Positions 19,098-31,472 of a stretch of 61,043 bases of DNA are shown here, one piece after another; the stretch's first letter is position 1; each line of letters opens with the position of its first letter. The position numbers and the translations under genes were made by a program. Origin of the DNA: Pseudoxanthomonas dokdonensis (GTDB taxonomy: Bacteria; Pseudomonadota; Gammaproteobacteria; Xanthomonadales; Xanthomonadaceae); the NCBI RefSeq assembly GCF_001431405.1, contig NZ_LDJL01000012.1, forward strand, positions 1 through 61,043, written 5' to 3'. A model generated the notes under the pieces. The model was not told the origin of the DNA and made no database searches. It saw only the letters and a list, made by a program, of their open reading frames with translations.

Positions 19098-20851
19098 ACG
19101 CGCAGCTGGCCAGTGCCACGCCGGTGCCGCAGACCCAACCGGTCAACGGTGCCCGCTGGTTGACCCGCGCCCTGGAAGCCGAGGGCGTCGATACGCTGTT
19201 CGGTTACCCGGGCGGCACCATCATGCCGTTCTACGACGCGCTGGTGGACTCCAACCTGCGCCACATCCTGGTGCGGCACGAGCAGGGCGCCGCACTGGCC
19301 GCCAATGGTTATGCACGCGCCAGTGGTCGTGTCGGCGTGTGCGTGGCCACCTCCGGGCCGGGTGCTTCCAATCTGGTGACCGGCATCGCCGACGCGATGC
19401 TGGACTCGGTACCGATGGTCTGCATCACCGGCCAGGTCGCCACCCCGTTGATGGGCACCGATGCGTTCCAGGAGCTGGACGTGTTCGGGCTGACCCTGCC
19501 GATCGTCAAGCACAGTTTCATCGCCCGACGGGTCGAGGATCTGCCGCGGATGGTCGCCGAAGCCTTCCGCATCGCCCGCGAGGGACGACCCGGCCCGGTC
19601 CTGATCGATCTGCCCAAGGACGTGCAGATGGCCGATGCTTCGCAGCTGCCGGCCCATCAACCGGCCAGCGTGGACAAGCCGGCGGCACCGGCCGATGCCG
19701 CGCTGGCTGATGCACTGGCGGCGATTGCCGGCGCCGAGAAGCCGGTGATCTACGGCGGCGGCGGCATCGCCCTGGCCGATGCGGTCGACACCTTCCGTAC
19801 CTTCGTCGACGTCACCGCCATCCCCACGGTGTTGACCCTGCGCGGGCTGGGCGCGCTGCCCGCCGAGCATCCGCACTACCTGGGCATGCTGGGCATGCAC
19901 GGTACCCGCGCGGCCAACATGGCGGTGCAGGAATCGGATCTGCTGATCGTGGTCGGTGCCCGCTTCGATGATCGCGCCACCGGCAAGCTGGCCGAGTTTG
20001 CCCCGTTCGCCCGCGTCATCCACCTGGATGGCGATGCCTACGAAATCGGCAAGCTGCGCAGCGCCGACATCGCCGTGCCCGGTGACGTGGCGACCAGCCT
20101 GCAGGTATTGTCGGCCGCCCGCAGTACCTGCGACGACTGGCGCCAGCGCTGCTACGGCCATCGCGAACGGTTCGGTTTCCGCTACGACGCGCCGGGCAGC
20201 GACATCTATGCCCCGGGGCTGTTGAAGCGGCTGACCGATATCGCACCGGCCGACGCCATCATTGCCTGCGATGTCGGCCAGCATCAGATGTGGGTCGCCC
20301 AGCACTGCAAGTTCGGCCATCCGCGCAATCACCTGACCAGCGGCGCGCTGGGCACGATGGGCTTCGGCCTGCCGGCGGCGATGGGTGCGCAGTTCGCCTG
20401 TCCCGACCGCACCGTGGTGCTGGTCAGCGGCGATGGCAGCTTCATGATGAACGTGCAGGAGCTGGCAACGATTGCCCGCTGCCGACTGCCGGTCAAGATC
20501 ATCCTGCTCGACAACAGCGCGCTGGGCATGGTTCGGCAGTGGCAGGAACTGTTCTTTGCCGAGCGCTACAGCGAAATCGATCTGTCCGACAACCCGGACT
20601 TCGCCGCATTGGCCCAGGTCTTCGGCATCCGCGCCCGTCGCATCGAACACCGCGCCCAGGTCGAGGAAGCACTGGCCGATCTGCTGGCGCAACCGGGCCC
20701 TGCAATGCTGCACGTGGCGATCGACATCAAGGCCAACGTGTGGCCGCTGGTGCCACCGAACCATGCCAACAGTTCGATGCTGGAATCCAATCCGGCCAAG
20801 CCCGATCCACACACCGCCGCCCAGGGATTGACTCATGCGATACCGGCTTGA
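19094..20851 (+). CDS. ilvG: Acetolactate synthase large (catalytic) subunit
   Basis: A 585-residue ThDP-dependent enzyme that condenses pyruvate with pyruvate or 2-ketobutyrate, the first common step. The glutamate that activates ThDP is in 'VRHEQGAA' near residue 60, and the ThDP/Mg motif '[18 protein letters not shown]' lies near residue 445. The ATG at 19094 overlaps the ilvC stop by four bases. Its last 17 bases overlap ilvM. The name ilvG rather than ilvB or ilvI follows from the ilvM partner. Confidence 0.94.
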   Translation: MNAQLASATPVPQTQPVNGARWLTRALEAEGVDTLFGYPGGTIMPFYDALVDSNLRHILVRHEQGAALAANGYARASGRVGVCVATSGPGASNLVTGIADAMLDSVPMVCITGQVATPLMGTDAFQELDVFGLTLPIVKHSFIARRVEDLPRMVAEAFRIAREGRPGPVLIDLPKDVQMADASQLPAHQPASVDKPAAPADAALADALAAIAGAEKPVIYGGGGIALADAVDTFRTFVDVTAIPTVLTLRGLGALPAEHPHYLGMLGMHGTRAANMAVQESDLLIVVGARFDDRATGKLAEFAPFARVIHLDGDAYEIGKLRSADIAVPGDVATSLQVLSAARSTCDDWRQRCYGHRERFGFRYDAPGSDIYAPGLLKRLTDIAPADAIIACDVGQHQMWVAQHCKFGHPRNHLTSGALGTMGFGLPAAMGAQFACPDRTVVLVSGDGSFMMNVQELATIARCRLPVKIILLDNSALGMVRQWQELFFAERYSEIDLSDNPDFAALAQVFGIRARRIEHRAQVEEALADLLAQPGPAMLHVAIDIKANVWPLVPPNHANSSMLESNPAKPDPHTAAQGLTHAIPA

Positions 20852-21092
20852 CCTGGTGCTGAAACCCGCCGAAGGCGCGCTGACGCGCGTGATCGGCATG
20901 GCCGAGCGCCGTGGCTTCACCCCGCAATCGATCAGTGGCGAACCGGCCCCGGTCGATGGCCGCTGGCGGCTGCAGATGGTCGTCGATGGCCAGCGCCCGC
21001 CGGAAACCCTGCGCCTGCAGATGCAGAAGATCTACGACTGCGATGCGGTCGAGATCACCGCGCTGGATGCGCTGGCCGAGGTGCGGCCATGA
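20835..21092 (+). CDS. ilvM: Acetolactate synthase small subunit, ACT domain
   Basis: An 85-residue regulatory subunit made of one ACT domain. The stretch 'LTRVIGMAERRGFTPQSIS' near residue 17 is the usual first strand-loop-helix of the fold. It overlaps the end of ilvG by 17 bases. The subunit stabilises or tunes the catalytic subunit; whether it binds valine cannot be read from the sequence. The length matches the short IlvM type. Confidence 0.88.
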   Translation: MRYRLDLVLKPAEGALTRVIGMAERRGFTPQSISGEPAPVDGRWRLQMVVDGQRPPETLRLQMQKIYDCDAVEITALDALAEVRP

Positions 21093-21236
21093 GCATCAGC
21101 AACAAGCTCGGACGCGATGCCGGCAAGGTGCGACCGATGGCCGCCCACCCTTACCCACGGAGGCGTCTTCTCCCAGCGTGCCGTGCAGGGTCCGGCACCA
21201 TGTTTGCGACGGATGCCGCCGACGGCGGGAGTGCGC

Positions 21237-22363
21237 GTGGCTGATACCGGCGCCAGCAGCCAGGACCCCGATGTCGGCGACGTCAACGTAGGCGTTGGCG
21301 ATGTCCTGGCCGCGCAGGCCCGCCTGCGCCGCTACCTGCCGGAAACACCGCTGCATCACGCCGAACGTTTCGGGGTGATGTTGAAGCTGGAAAACCTGCA
21401 GCGCACCGGTTCGTACAAGGTGCGTGGCGCGTTGAATTCACTGCTGGTCGCCCGCGAGCGCGGCGACGAGCGGCCGGTGATCTGTGCCTCGGCCGGCAAC
21501 CACGCCCAGGGCGTGGCCTGGGCGGCCTACCGCCTGGGCGTACAGGCCATCACGGTGATGCCGATCGGCGCGCCGCAGAACAAGATTGCCGGCGTCGCCC
21601 ACTGGGGCGCGACCGTGCGCCAGCATGGCAACAGTTACGACGAAGCTTTCATGTTCGCGCGCGAGCTGGCCGAACAGAATGGCTACCGCTTTCTGTCGGC
21701 GTTCGATGATCCGGACGTGATTGCCGGCCAGGGCACGGTCGGCATCGAGATCGCCGCGCACACCCCGGACGTGGTGATCGTACCGATTGGCGGCGGCGGC
21801 CTGGCCTCGGGCGTGGCCCTGGCACTGAAGTCGCAGGGCGTGCGCGTGGTCGGCGCCCAGGTCGAAGGCGTCGATTCGATGGTCCGTGCGCTGGCTGGCG
21901 ACGTGCGCGCAATCGCGCCGGCCGCATCGCTGGCCGACGGCGTGCGGGTCAAGGTGCCCGGCTTCATCACCCGCCGGCTGTGCGCCAACCTGCTGGATGA
22001 CATCGTCATCGTGCGCGAGGCCGAGCTGCGCGAAACCCTGGTCCGGCTGGCGCTGGAAGAAAACATCATCGCCGAAGGCGCCGGTGCGCTGGCGCTGGCC
22101 GCCGGCCGTCGGGTCAGTGGCAAGCGCAAGTGCGCGGTGGTGTCAGGCGGCAACATCGATGCTCAGGTGCTGGCCCAGTTGTTGTCCGATGTACGGCCGC
22201 GGCCACCGCGCAAACCACGTCGACGCAAGACCGAGCCGGCGCGACTTCAACCGCCAGCCGCCAGCGCCACGCCCTCCCCCGTTGTACGCATCCAACCCCT
22301 GAATTCCACTGCCGCGCCCAGGACCCGACGCGCCGCAGTCGCCGTAGAAGAGGAAACCACCTG

Positions 22364-22367
<4 letters not shown>
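21237..22367 (+). CDS. ilvA: Threonine dehydratase without regulatory domain
   Basis: A 376-residue PLP enzyme converting threonine to 2-ketobutyrate for isoleucine. The PLP lysine is in '[11 protein letters not shown]' near residue 61, and the phosphate-binding loop is 'GGGGLASG' near 187. It lacks the C-terminal ACT-like domain of the classical biosynthetic enzyme, and instead ends in about 60 Arg/Pro/Ala-rich residues. The start is uncertain: a GTG at 21237 has GGGAG five bases upstream, but GTG 21231 or ATG 21117 are possible. The 144 bases between ilvM and this start have no convincing gene. The stop overlaps the leuA GTG. Confidence 0.9.
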
Positions 22368-23929
<1,562 letters not shown>

Positions 23930-23986
23930 CATCACCCGCCCGCACCCACCTTCATTTCCACTCTTCATTTCCAGCGGAACCAGCAA

Positions 23987-25423
23987 ATGTCCAGCGTTGA
24001 ATCCCAGCCACCGCGCACCCTGTTCGACAAACTGTGGGACAACCACGTGGTCGTACCGGAAAGCGACAGCGCACCGGCGGTGTTGTATGTCGATCTGCAC
24101 CTGATCCACGAAGTCACCTCGCCACAGGCGTTCACCGAATTGAAGGCGCGCGGACTCAAGCCGCGGCGTCCGGATCGGACCAAGGCGACCATGGACCATT
24201 CCACCCCGACCCTGCCCGCAGGTGCGGATGGCAAGCTGGCGTATTCCAGCGCCGCCGCCGAAAACCAGGTCGATACCCTGGCGCGCAACTGCGCCGAATA
24301 TGGCATCGAGCTGTTCGACATGCAGTCCGAATCACGCGGCATCGTCCATGTGATCGCACCCGAGCTGGGCTTCACCCAGCCGGGCATGACCATCGTCTGC
24401 GGTGACAGCCACACGTCCACCCATGGTGCGTTCGGTGCATTGGCCTTCGGCATCGGCACCAGCGAGGTCGGCCATGTGCTGGCCAGCCAGTGCCTGCTGC
24501 AGCGCAAGGCCAGGACCATGGCGATCACGGTCGAGGGCGAACTGGCTGCCGGCGTCGGCGCCAAGGACGTGATCCTGCACATCATCGGCGTGATCGGCGT
24601 CAACGGCGGCACCGGCCATGTCATCGAGTACCGCGGCTCGACCATCCGCGCCATGGACATGGAACAGCGGATGACCCTGTGCAACATGTCGATTGAAGCC
24701 GGTGCCCGCGCCGGCATGGTCGCGCCTGATGAAGTGACCTACCAATGGCTGGCACGGGCACCGCGTGCGCCCAAGGGCGAAGCGTTTACCGCCGCCAGGG
24801 CGCAATGGGCGCAGCTGCGCAGCGACGAAGGCGCGCGCTTTGATGTCGAAGTGGCGATTGATGCCGCCGATATCCGCCCGACCCTGACCTGGGGCACCCA
24901 TCCGGGTACCGCGATTGCGGTCGACGCCCCGATTCCGGCGGCCAATGACGCGGCTGCCCAGAAAGGCCTGGAATACATGCAGTTCAAATCCGGCCATGCG
25001 CTGGAGGGCACGCCGGTGGACGTGGTGTTTGTCGGTTCCTGCACCAATGGCCGGCTCAGCGACATGCGCGAGGTCGCGCAGGTGCTGGACCAGCGGCGCG
25101 TCCATCCGCGGGTGCGGATGCTGGTGGTGCCCGGTTCCGAGCAGGTCAAGCGCCAAGCCGAAGCCGAAGGCATCGATGCCATCATCCGCGCCGCCGGCGC
25201 CGAATGGCGCGAACCCGGTTGCAGCATGTGCATCGCCATGAACGGCGATCTGGTCGCACCCGGACAACTGGCGGTGAGCACCAGCAACCGCAATTTCGAA
25301 GGCCGCCAGGGCCCCGGCTCGCGCACGCTGCTGGCCTCGCCGCTGAGTGCGGCCTGGGCGGCGGTCAATGGCCGGGTCAGCGATCCGCGACGGATACCGA
25401 TGCAGACCCAGGAGGTAGCCTGA
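23987..25423 (+). CDS. leuC: 3-isopropylmalate dehydratase large subunit
   Basis: A 478-residue aconitase-family enzyme with a 4Fe-4S cluster. Cluster cysteines appear in '[10 protein letters not shown]' near residue 350 and 'CSMCIAMN' near 410; '[19 protein letters not shown]' near 140 is the active-site loop. It isomerises 2- to 3-isopropylmalate together with LeuD, which starts one base after its stop. Normal length for the family. Confidence 0.96.
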   Translation: MSSVESQPPRTLFDKLWDNHVVVPESDSAPAVLYVDLHLIHEVTSPQAFTELKARGLKPRRPDRTKATMDHSTPTLPAGADGKLAYSSAAAENQVDTLARNCAEYGIELFDMQSESRGIVHVIAPELGFTQPGMTIVCGDSHTSTHGAFGALAFGIGTSEVGHVLASQCLLQRKARTMAITVEGELAAGVGAKDVILHIIGVIGVNGGTGHVIEYRGSTIRAMDMEQRMTLCNMSIEAGARAGMVAPDEVTYQWLARAPRAPKGEAFTAARAQWAQLRSDEGARFDVEVAIDAADIRPTLTWGTHPGTAIAVDAPIPAANDAAAQKGLEYMQFKSGHALEGTPVDVVFVGSCTNGRLSDMREVAQVLDQRRVHPRVRMLVVPGSEQVKRQAEAEGIDAIIRAAGAEWREPGCSMCIAMNGDLVAPGQLAVSTSNRNFEGRQGPGSRTLLASPLSAAWAAVNGRVSDPRRIPMQTQEVA

Positions 25424-25424
25424 G

Positions 25425-26006
25425 ATGGCCGGCTTTGATTGCATCCGTTCCGCCAGCGTGGTATTGCGCGAAACCAATATCGACACCGACCAGATCATCC
25501 CGGCCCGGTTCCTGTCAACGACCGAACGCAAGGGCCTGGGCCAGCATGCCTTCAATGACTGGCGCTGGCAGGCCGACGGCACCCCCAATCCGGGTTTCGC
25601 CTTCAACCAGCCGCATAACCAGGGGCGCGGTATCCTGCTGGCCGGTCGCAACTTCGGCTGCGGCTCATCGCGCGAACATGCGCCCTGGGCACTGGCCGAT
25701 CTGGGCCTGAAAGCCATCGTCAGCAGCGAGATTGCCGACATCTTCCGCAACAACAGCCTGAAGAACGGGCTGCTGCCGATTGTGCTGGACGAGGCCGACG
25801 TGCAGGCCCTGATGCAGCGTCCGGACGACGAACTACACATCGACATCGACGCGTGCGAACTGCGTACCCCGGATGGCCGCGTCTACCCCTTTCCACTGGA
25901 TGCCTTTGCCCGCACCTGCCTGATGCAGGGCGTGGACGAAATGGGCTATCTGCTGGCACGCACCCCTGACATCGACACTTACGAGGCACGCCATCATGCA
26001 AGCTGA
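25425..26006 (+). CDS. leuD: 3-isopropylmalate dehydratase small subunit
   Basis: A 193-residue swivel-domain partner of LeuC. Marks are '[13 protein letters not shown]' near residue 20 and '[17 protein letters not shown]' near residue 75, the loop that reaches into the active site. It begins one base after leuC and overlaps leuB by 11 bases. Confidence 0.95.
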   Translation: MAGFDCIRSASVVLRETNIDTDQIIPARFLSTTERKGLGQHAFNDWRWQADGTPNPGFAFNQPHNQGRGILLAGRNFGCGSSREHAPWALADLGLKAIVSSEIADIFRNNSLKNGLLPIVLDEADVQALMQRPDDELHIDIDACELRTPDGRVYPFPLDAFARTCLMQGVDEMGYLLARTPDIDTYEARHHAS

Positions 26007-27084
26007 CATCGCCGTACTGCCCGGCGACGGCATCGGGCCGGAAGTCACCGCCGTCGCGGTATCCGTTCTCAAATCCGTGGCCCGCCGCCATGGCCACCAG
26101 TTTGAATTCGGCCAACACGATATTGGCGGCGTCGCCATCGACAGGCATGGCGACCCGCTGCCGCCAGCCACGCTGCGCGCCTGCCAACAGGCCGATGCGG
26201 TGTTGCTGGGTGCGGTCGGCGGGCCAAAATGGTCCGACCCCAACGCCAGGATCCGGCCGGAACAAGGCCTGCTGGCGTTGCGTCGCGGGCTCGGACTGTA
26301 CGCCAACCTGCGCCCGGTACGGCCGCATGCCGCGGCATTGAACGCCTCGCCAATCAAACCGCACCTGCTGACCGGCGTCGACATCATGGTGGTCCGCGAG
26401 CTGACCGGCGGCATCTATTTCGGCGACAAGACCCGTGACGCCGACAGTGCCAGCGACCTGTGCAGCTACAGTGTGGTGGAGATCGAACGGGTAGTCCGCA
26501 GCGCCTTCCAGCTGGCCCGCCAGCGCCGCGGTTACCTGGTCTCGGTGGACAAGGCCAACGTGCTGGAAACCTCGCGCCTGTGGCGTGACGTCACCAGCCG
26601 CATCGGCCGTGACGAGTTCGCCGACGTGCGCCTGGAACACGTACTGGTCGATGCGATGGCGATGCACCTGCTGTCGAAGCCGCGCGAGTTCGATGTGATC
26701 GTCACCGAGAACATGTTCGGCGACATCCTCACCGACGAGGCTTCGATGCTGGCCGGATCGCTGGGCCTGTTGCCCTCGGCGTCACTGGGCGATGGCAAGG
26801 TCGGCCTGTACGAACCGATCCACGGCTCGGCCCCGGATATTGCCGGCAAGGGCATCGCCAATCCCTACGCGACCATCCTCAGCTGCGCGATGCTGCTGCG
26901 CCATTCGCTGGGCCTGTACGAAGAGGCCGACTGCATCGAACGTGCGGTCGATGGCGCCCTCAACGCCCAGGCCTTCACCGCCGATCTGGCCGGCGGTGCC
27001 CGCCCGTTGTCGACCCAGGCCGCCGGACAGGCGGTCATCGAACAGATCCAGGCCCGCTGCTACGTCGCCGAGCTGCGCGACTGA
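25996..27084 (+). CDS. leuB: 3-isopropylmalate dehydrogenase
   Basis: A 362-residue NAD-dependent decarboxylating dehydrogenase, last gene of the operon, giving 2-ketoisocaproate. '[10 protein letters not shown]' opens the fold; '[11 protein letters not shown]' near residue 132 and '[14 protein letters not shown]' near residue 239 are the substrate and metal segments, and '[17 protein letters not shown]' near residue 274 binds NAD. A strong terminator lies 44 bases past the stop. Confidence 0.96.
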   Translation: MQADIAVLPGDGIGPEVTAVAVSVLKSVARRHGHQFEFGQHDIGGVAIDRHGDPLPPATLRACQQADAVLLGAVGGPKWSDPNARIRPEQGLLALRRGLGLYANLRPVRPHAAALNASPIKPHLLTGVDIMVVRELTGGIYFGDKTRDADSASDLCSYSVVEIERVVRSAFQLARQRRGYLVSVDKANVLETSRLWRDVTSRIGRDEFADVRLEHVLVDAMAMHLLSKPREFDVIVTENMFGDILTDEASMLAGSLGLLPSASLGDGKVGLYEPIHGSAPDIAGKGIANPYATILSCAMLLRHSLGLYEEADCIERAVDGALNAQAFTADLAGGARPLSTQAAGQAVIEQIQARCYVAELRD

Positions 27085-27127
27085 GCACCCGCCCCCCGAA
27101 CAGACCTGGAACGTCATGCATGTCTTC

Positions 27128-27166
27128 GCCCCATCCCATCGCTCTCGGGGGATGGGGCTTTTTATT
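27128..27166 (+). terminator. Terminator of the ilv-leu operon
   Basis: GCCCCATCCC (27128-27137) pairs with GGGATGGGGC (27149-27158), then TTTTTATT. The convergent sensor-kinase gene stops inside this T-run (27162), so the hairpin may serve both directions. Confidence 0.92.
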
Positions 27167-28592
27167 GTCCCGTGTTTGCCGGCGATGCCGCGATGGCCGC
27201 TGGCGCCGGTTGCAACGGCAGCAACACTGATACCCGCAGGCCGCCCAAGGCAGGTGAATCATCCAGCGTGATGTGGCCGCCCTGCCGTTGCAGGGCCTGC
27301 GCGACGATGGCAAGGCCAAGTCCACTGCCTTCGGCACCGCTACCCAGGCGGCGGTGGAAACGCTCGAACACCCGTTCGCGGTCCGCTGGTGGAATACCCG
27401 CGCCCGAGTCTTCGATGACCAGGCGGGCTTGCTGGTCATGCTGGTCGACGGCCACCCTGACCTCGCCGCCCGCCGGCACGTAACGGGCGGCGTTGTCCAT
27501 CAGGTTGCGCACGATCGCATGCATGGCGGTTGCCGGGGCCAGCAGGCTGACCGGTTGCAGATCCAGCGTAATTGACTTGCCATCGCGTCCCGCCAGCGCC
27601 GCCAGGTCACGCTGGTACTCGCGCACGATGTCGTCCAACTGGATCCATGCGTCGGGCTCACCGCTGTCACCGGCTTCCATCCGGCCCAGCGCCAGCATCT
27701 GATTGACCAATCGCTCCATGCGCAGGATGCAGGCATCCAGGGCTTGCTGTGATTCGAAGCGGTCGCCGGCTTCATCTGCATGGCGGGCGTTGTACGCATG
27801 CACCTTGATCGCCGCCAGTGGGGTGCGCAGCTCGTGGGCAGCGTCGGCGGTGAAGCGACGTTCGCGCTCGAATGCCAGCCGCAGGCGCGCCAGCAAGCCG
27901 TTGACGGCTTCGACGATGCCACTGATTTCCTCGGGCACGCCGGCCAGCCGGATCGGTTGCAGGTGATCAGGCTGGCGTTCGGCGACCGCAACGGAAACGC
28001 GAAGCAGGCTGCGGCTGGCCCAGTTGACCGCCAGCCACACCACCAGTGCGATGACCGGCAAAGCCAGCAGCAATGGCCATAACGTGCCAAGCGCGATGTC
28101 TTCGGCCAGCTCCTCGCGGATCGCCGACTCCTCGCCCGACTGGTACCACAGGCCGCTGGGCGTGCTCAGGGTGAACGTGCGCCATTGCTCGCCCTGCAGG
28201 GTCACGGTGCGATAGCCCGGCTGCAACGGCGCCAGTGGCGTCGATGGCCCGCTGTCGGAGCGCAGCAACAGACGGCCGTGGGCATCCCGGACCTGGAACG
28301 CAAGCTTGGTTTCGTAGGCATGTCCGGTCTGGAACGCCAGTGCATCGCCAACGCCGCTGGCCCGCCCGTGCCAGCCCTTGACGATGATCGGATTGCCCGG
28401 GTGTTCGGCCAGGTCCGACAGTGGCTCGTCGACCAGGCTCATCAACACGCGCGAAGAATGGGCCAGCTTGGCATCGAACATCTCACCGGCTTCCTGCAGG
28501 CCGGCGCGATAGCTGAAACCGGCAGCCACCAGCAACACCAGTGAGGTGATCCCAATCAGGGTGACCAGCAGCACGCGACGGATGGAGTTCAT
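27162..28592 (-). CDS. Two-component sensor histidine kinase (QseC-like)
   Basis: A 476-residue membrane kinase. Membrane helices at about residues 5-26 and 170-190 flank a periplasmic sensor of some 140 residues. Then come a HAMP-like linker, the H-box 'AAHELRTPLAAIK' with His253, the N-box 'RNLMDNAARY', and 'DSGAGIP' plus 'GSGLGLAI' of the ATPase domain. It is the last gene of the seven-gene unit and overlaps the response regulator by ATGA. Domain plan fits the QseC/PmrB group. The signal is unknown; regulation of its own cluster is an inference from gene order. Confidence 0.92.
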   Translation of the reverse strand: MNSIRRVLLVTLIGITSLVLLVAAGFSYRAGLQEAGEMFDAKLAHSSRVLMSLVDEPLSDLAEHPGNPIIVKGWHGRASGVGDALAFQTGHAYETKLAFQVRDAHGRLLLRSDSGPSTPLAPLQPGYRTVTLQGEQWRTFTLSTPSGLWYQSGEESAIREELAEDIALGTLWPLLLALPVIALVVWLAVNWASRSLLRVSVAVAERQPDHLQPIRLAGVPEEISGIVEAVNGLLARLRLAFERERRFTADAAHELRTPLAAIKVHAYNARHADEAGDRFESQQALDACILRMERLVNQMLALGRMEAGDSGEPDAWIQLDDIVREYQRDLAALAGRDGKSITLDLQPVSLLAPATAMHAIVRNLMDNAARYVPAGGEVRVAVDQHDQQARLVIEDSGAGIPPADRERVFERFHRRLGSGAEGSGLGLAIVAQALQRQGGHITLDDSPALGGLRVSVLLPLQPAPAAIAASPANTGQ

Positions 28593-29278
28593 TGGCCCTG
28601 CCCGGCCCCGCGATCGCCAGCCGACGCTTCAAGCGCATAACCGACCCCACGCAGAGTGCGGATCAAACCCGGGTCGAGTTTCCTGCGCAACGCATGGATA
28701 TGCACGTCGACCGCGTTGCTGGCGACATCCTCGTCCCAGCCATACAGGCGCTGCTGGGCGAACTCGCGGCTGATCGGGCGTCCACGCGCTTCCATCAGCA
28801 GCCTCAGCAACGCGAACTCACGCCGCGGAAGATCCACGCTGGCGCCCTGCCAGCGCACCGCCAGCGTCGCCGGGTCCATGCTCAGTTCGCCCCATTGCAG
28901 CAGCGGCGTTGCCCGGCCACCATGGCGACGCAGCAACGCACGCACCCGGGCCAGCATTTCGCTGGTATCGAATGGCTTGCCCAGATAATCGTCGGCGCCG
29001 GCATCCAGGCCCAGGGTGCGATCACTGGCCCGTTCACGCGCACTGAGCACCAGGATCGGCACGTCATGACCGGACTGCCGCGCCTTGCGGATGACATCCA
29101 TGCCGTCGATGCCGGGCAGGCCCAGATCCAGCAACACCAGATCAACGCCGCCGTCGGCTATCGCGGTCAGCGCACTGCCGCCGTCACGCAACCAGTCCAC
29201 CGAATAGGCGGCGCGGCGCAATGCGGTGCGAATGCCTTCGCCCAGCGAGATGTCGTCTTCGACCAGCAGAATGCGCAT
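28589..29278 (-). CDS. Two-component response regulator, OmpR/QseB type
   Basis: A 229-residue regulator with a receiver domain (MRILLVEDD start, phosphoacceptor Asp51 in 'LLDLGLPG', conserved 'KPFD' lysine near residue 101) and an OmpR-type winged helix C-terminus ('NAVDVHIHALRRKLD', 'IRTLRGVGYAL'). The ATG at 29278 is chosen since the receiver begins there; 12 extra in-frame residues upstream are not family-like. It follows the TPR gene by 22 bases and overlaps the kinase gene. Confidence 0.93.
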   Translation of the reverse strand: MRILLVEDDISLGEGIRTALRRAAYSVDWLRDGGSALTAIADGGVDLVLLDLGLPGIDGMDVIRKARQSGHDVPILVLSARERASDRTLGLDAGADDYLGKPFDTSEMLARVRALLRRHGGRATPLLQWGELSMDPATLAVRWQGASVDLPRREFALLRLLMEARGRPISREFAQQRLYGWDEDVASNAVDVHIHALRRKLDPGLIRTLRGVGYALEASAGDRGAGQGQ

Positions 29279-29300
29279 GCGGGCCAGTGTGGCGGGCGCA

Positions 29301-29978
29301 TCAGTCGCTTGCAAGATGGTGGCGGACCTCGGCCAGCTTGGCCTCTATTTCCTTGCGTCGCCCGCTGTCGGCCACTTGCCGACCCGCGCGTGGCGGCGCG
29401 GCCAGTGCCTTCTGCAGGGCTTTTTCCGCTGCCTGCCACTGCTCCTGGTCACGCTGGAAGTCACCGTAGAAGTAATTGGCATCGATGCCGTCGGGATTGA
29501 TCGCCAGGCCCTTCAGCAGCATCTCGCGGGCCTTGTCGTCGTCGCCGAATCCCAGCGGCCAGCCGGGCACCTGGTAGTACAGCGCACCCAGGCTGGTATA
29601 GGCCGAACCCTCGAGCGCGGCCGGGTCGATCGCAATCGCCTGTTCGAAGTCGCTGCGTGCCCGCTTGACCAGACCGAGCGCGCCAAGCCCCCCTTTTTCG
29701 CCAGCCCAGCTGGACAACACGATGCCCTCCCAGATCAGCGTGGAGGCATCCCTGGGGTGCGCGCTTCGGCTGCCTTGCGCCTGCTTGGCCAAGGCCTCGA
29801 ACGCGGCGGCGCGCTGCGCCTTCGGCAGTTGATAGTTGACCTCGGCCCAGCGGTCGCGAATGGCAACCACGTCAGTCGGCAGCGCGGCAGGCTGTTGCGC
29901 CTGCGCCAGCACTGCGGTGCCTGACGCTGCCAGCAATCCCAGCAGCAGGCATGTCTCAAGGACTCGGGGACGTTTCAT
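29301..29978 (-). CDS. Exported TPR-repeat protein
   Basis: A 225-residue protein with a signal peptide (MKRPRVLETCLLLGLLAASG, cleaved near residue 26-32) and helical tetratricopeptide repeats, for example around 'SAYTSLGALYYQ' and 'GIDANYFYGDFQRDQEQWQAAEKAL'. The ATG at 29978 has GGAGA eight bases upstream. It overlaps the SDR gene by 23 bases. A periplasmic adaptor role is plausible; the exact partner in the cluster is unknown. Confidence 0.75.
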   Translation of the reverse strand: MKRPRVLETCLLLGLLAASGTAVLAQAQQPAALPTDVVAIRDRWAEVNYQLPKAQRAAAFEALAKQAQGSRSAHPRDASTLIWEGIVLSSWAGEKGGLGALGLVKRARSDFEQAIAIDPAALEGSAYTSLGALYYQVPGWPLGFGDDDKAREMLLKGLAINPDGIDANYFYGDFQRDQEQWQAAEKALQKALAAPPRAGRQVADSGRRKEIEAKLAEVRHHLASD

Positions 29979-30798
29979 GATGGGGTTCTCCATGGGACAA
30001 AGGGTCGGCGACGGTGGTGCCGGCGTGGCGGCGGACGACCGCCAGTTGTTTGCGCAGGCTGCCGTCGACCAGCGAGGGCAATACGCCGTTGATACGTGCG
30101 AACAGCTTTTCAGGCCAGCCGATCTGCAGGCGTCGGTCACCACGCTCGATGGCATCGGCCAGACTGGCGGCGACGACTTCCGGATCGTCCTGGGCGACCT
30201 TCAGTTCGTGGTTGAGTGCCTCGACCGCCGCATTGTTGAACGGCGTCCGTGTCGCCCGCGGCGACAGGTACAGGAACTCAACCGGACGATCCGCATACTC
30301 GCGGGCCAAGGCTTCGAACAGACCGCGCAAGCCAAACTTGCTGGCGCTGTAGGCCGAGAAGCCGGGGAAACCGAGGCTGCCGAAGGTCGAGCCAATCGCC
30401 ACCACCGATGCCTGCGGTTGCCGTTGCAGGATCGGCAGCAACGCATTGAGCAGCAGCATCGGCGCGGTCAGGTTGGTTTCCAGCAGCCGTTGCAGATCGG
30501 CCTCGCTCTGGCCCTCGAACATGCCGAACGCGGATTGCGCGTGGGCAAGAATCAGCGACGATGGCGTGTGTGCCTGCGCCTGTTCCCGGAGATGCTGGCG
30601 CCCCTCGGCGCTGGCAAGATCAGCCACCACCGGCACCACCTGGCCCGAGGGTGCCTGCATCGCCAGTCTTTGCAGACGCTCGCGACTGCGCCCGACCGCC
30701 AGTACCGTCGCACCGCGCTTTACCAGTTGCGCGCACAACGCCGAACCGATGCCTCCGCTGGCACCGGTCAACACTACCTGCTTGCCATGCAACCGCAT
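29956..30798 (-). CDS. Short-chain dehydrogenase/reductase
   Basis: A 280-residue SDR. The cofactor motif TGASGGIGSA is near residue 12, the catalytic serine in 'VVAIGSTFGSLGFPGF' near residue 138, and YSASK near residue 151. An extended C-terminus of about 70 residues follows ('LQIGWPEKLFARING'), seen in membrane-associated SDRs of lipid metabolism. Start overlaps the previous gene (TGATG). Probably reduces or oxidises the intermediate made by the neighbours; substrate unknown. Confidence 0.85.
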   Translation of the reverse strand: MRLHGKQVVLTGASGGIGSALCAQLVKRGATVLAVGRSRERLQRLAMQAPSGQVVPVVADLASAEGRQHLREQAQAHTPSSLILAHAQSAFGMFEGQSEADLQRLLETNLTAPMLLLNALLPILQRQPQASVVAIGSTFGSLGFPGFSAYSASKFGLRGLFEALAREYADRPVEFLYLSPRATRTPFNNAAVEALNHELKVAQDDPEVVAASLADAIERGDRRLQIGWPEKLFARINGVLPSLVDGSLRKQLAVVRRHAGTTVADPLSHGEPHHETSPSP

Positions 30799-31472
30799 CA
30801 GGCGGCCTCCGCCAACCACGCATCGGTCTGGCGCAGGCTGCGGAAAATATCGCCATACAGCTTGTAGAAGCATTTCGCGGCGTGGATCACCGCCTGCTGG
30901 TCGTCCGGATCCTCCAGCTGGTTGATCAGGTTCTCGTAGAAGTCGACGTGGCCCACGTCCAGATCGCCATGCGAGAGTAGATAGCTGAAGGCATTACGCG
31001 GCAGCCCCAGGCTGGTTTCAATGGTCTGGGCCGCGCGCGTGGCCAGCGCAACGCTGGTGCCTTCCAGCACCAGCACCATGCCGAAGAAGCCGACCGGATT
31101 GCGCCGGGCGATGGTGTCGTAGGCATAGGCCACCATCAACTCGGTGGCCATGGCAGGCTGCGACGCGGCGGCCTGCTGGCGGTCGACGCCGCAGGCAACC
31201 AGATCATCCAGCACCCATTCCTGGTGCCCGAGTTCTTCCTCGATGTATTCGGCCACCGCCGTACGCAGCCATTCCAGCCGCGCCGGCAGCCGTGAGCCGC
31301 ACGCCATCAGCAACGGCACGGTGTGACGGACGTGGTGGTAGGCCTGGGTGAGGAACGCGATGTAGTCGGCGCGCTGGATGTTTCCCTGTAATGCATCCTG
31401 GATGATCGGTGTGGCGATCATCGACGCGCGCTCGGCCTCGGTGGCCTGCAGCAGTTGCTGGTGAAAAGTCAT
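30798..31472 (-). CDS. Haem-oxygenase-like di-iron protein (TenA/PqqC-like, iron-containing redox enzyme)
   Basis: A 224-residue all-helical protein. A metal-ligand pattern of haem-oxygenase-like di-iron oxidases can be traced: Glu80-x2-His83 ('EEELGHQ'), Glu137 ('VLEGTS'), and His168, Asp172, His175 ('SHGDLDVGH'). Relatives include UndA, which makes terminal alkenes from fatty acids, and other C-C or C-N cleaving enzymes. It overlaps the ANL gene by ATGA and the SDR gene by TGATG. An oxidative step in the cluster's pathway is inferred; a thiaminase TenA role is less likely because the thiaminase catalytic residues are not evident. Confidence 0.8.
   Translation of the reverse strand: MTFHQQLLQATEAERASMIATPIIQDALQGNIQRADYIAFLTQAYHHVRHTVPLLMACGSRLPARLEWLRTAVAEYIEEELGHQEWVLDDLVACGVDRQQAAASQPAMATELMVAYAYDTIARRNPVGFFGMVLVLEGTSVALATRAAQTIETSLGLPRNAFSYLLSHGDLDVGHVDFYENLINQLEDPDDQQAVIHAAKCFYKLYGDIFRSLRQTDAWLAEAA

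Noticed and set aside
21089..21244. Short frame between ilvM and ilvA starting MSISNK
   Set aside because: No family match, and it runs in a different frame from ilvA; kept only as uncertainty about the ilvA start.
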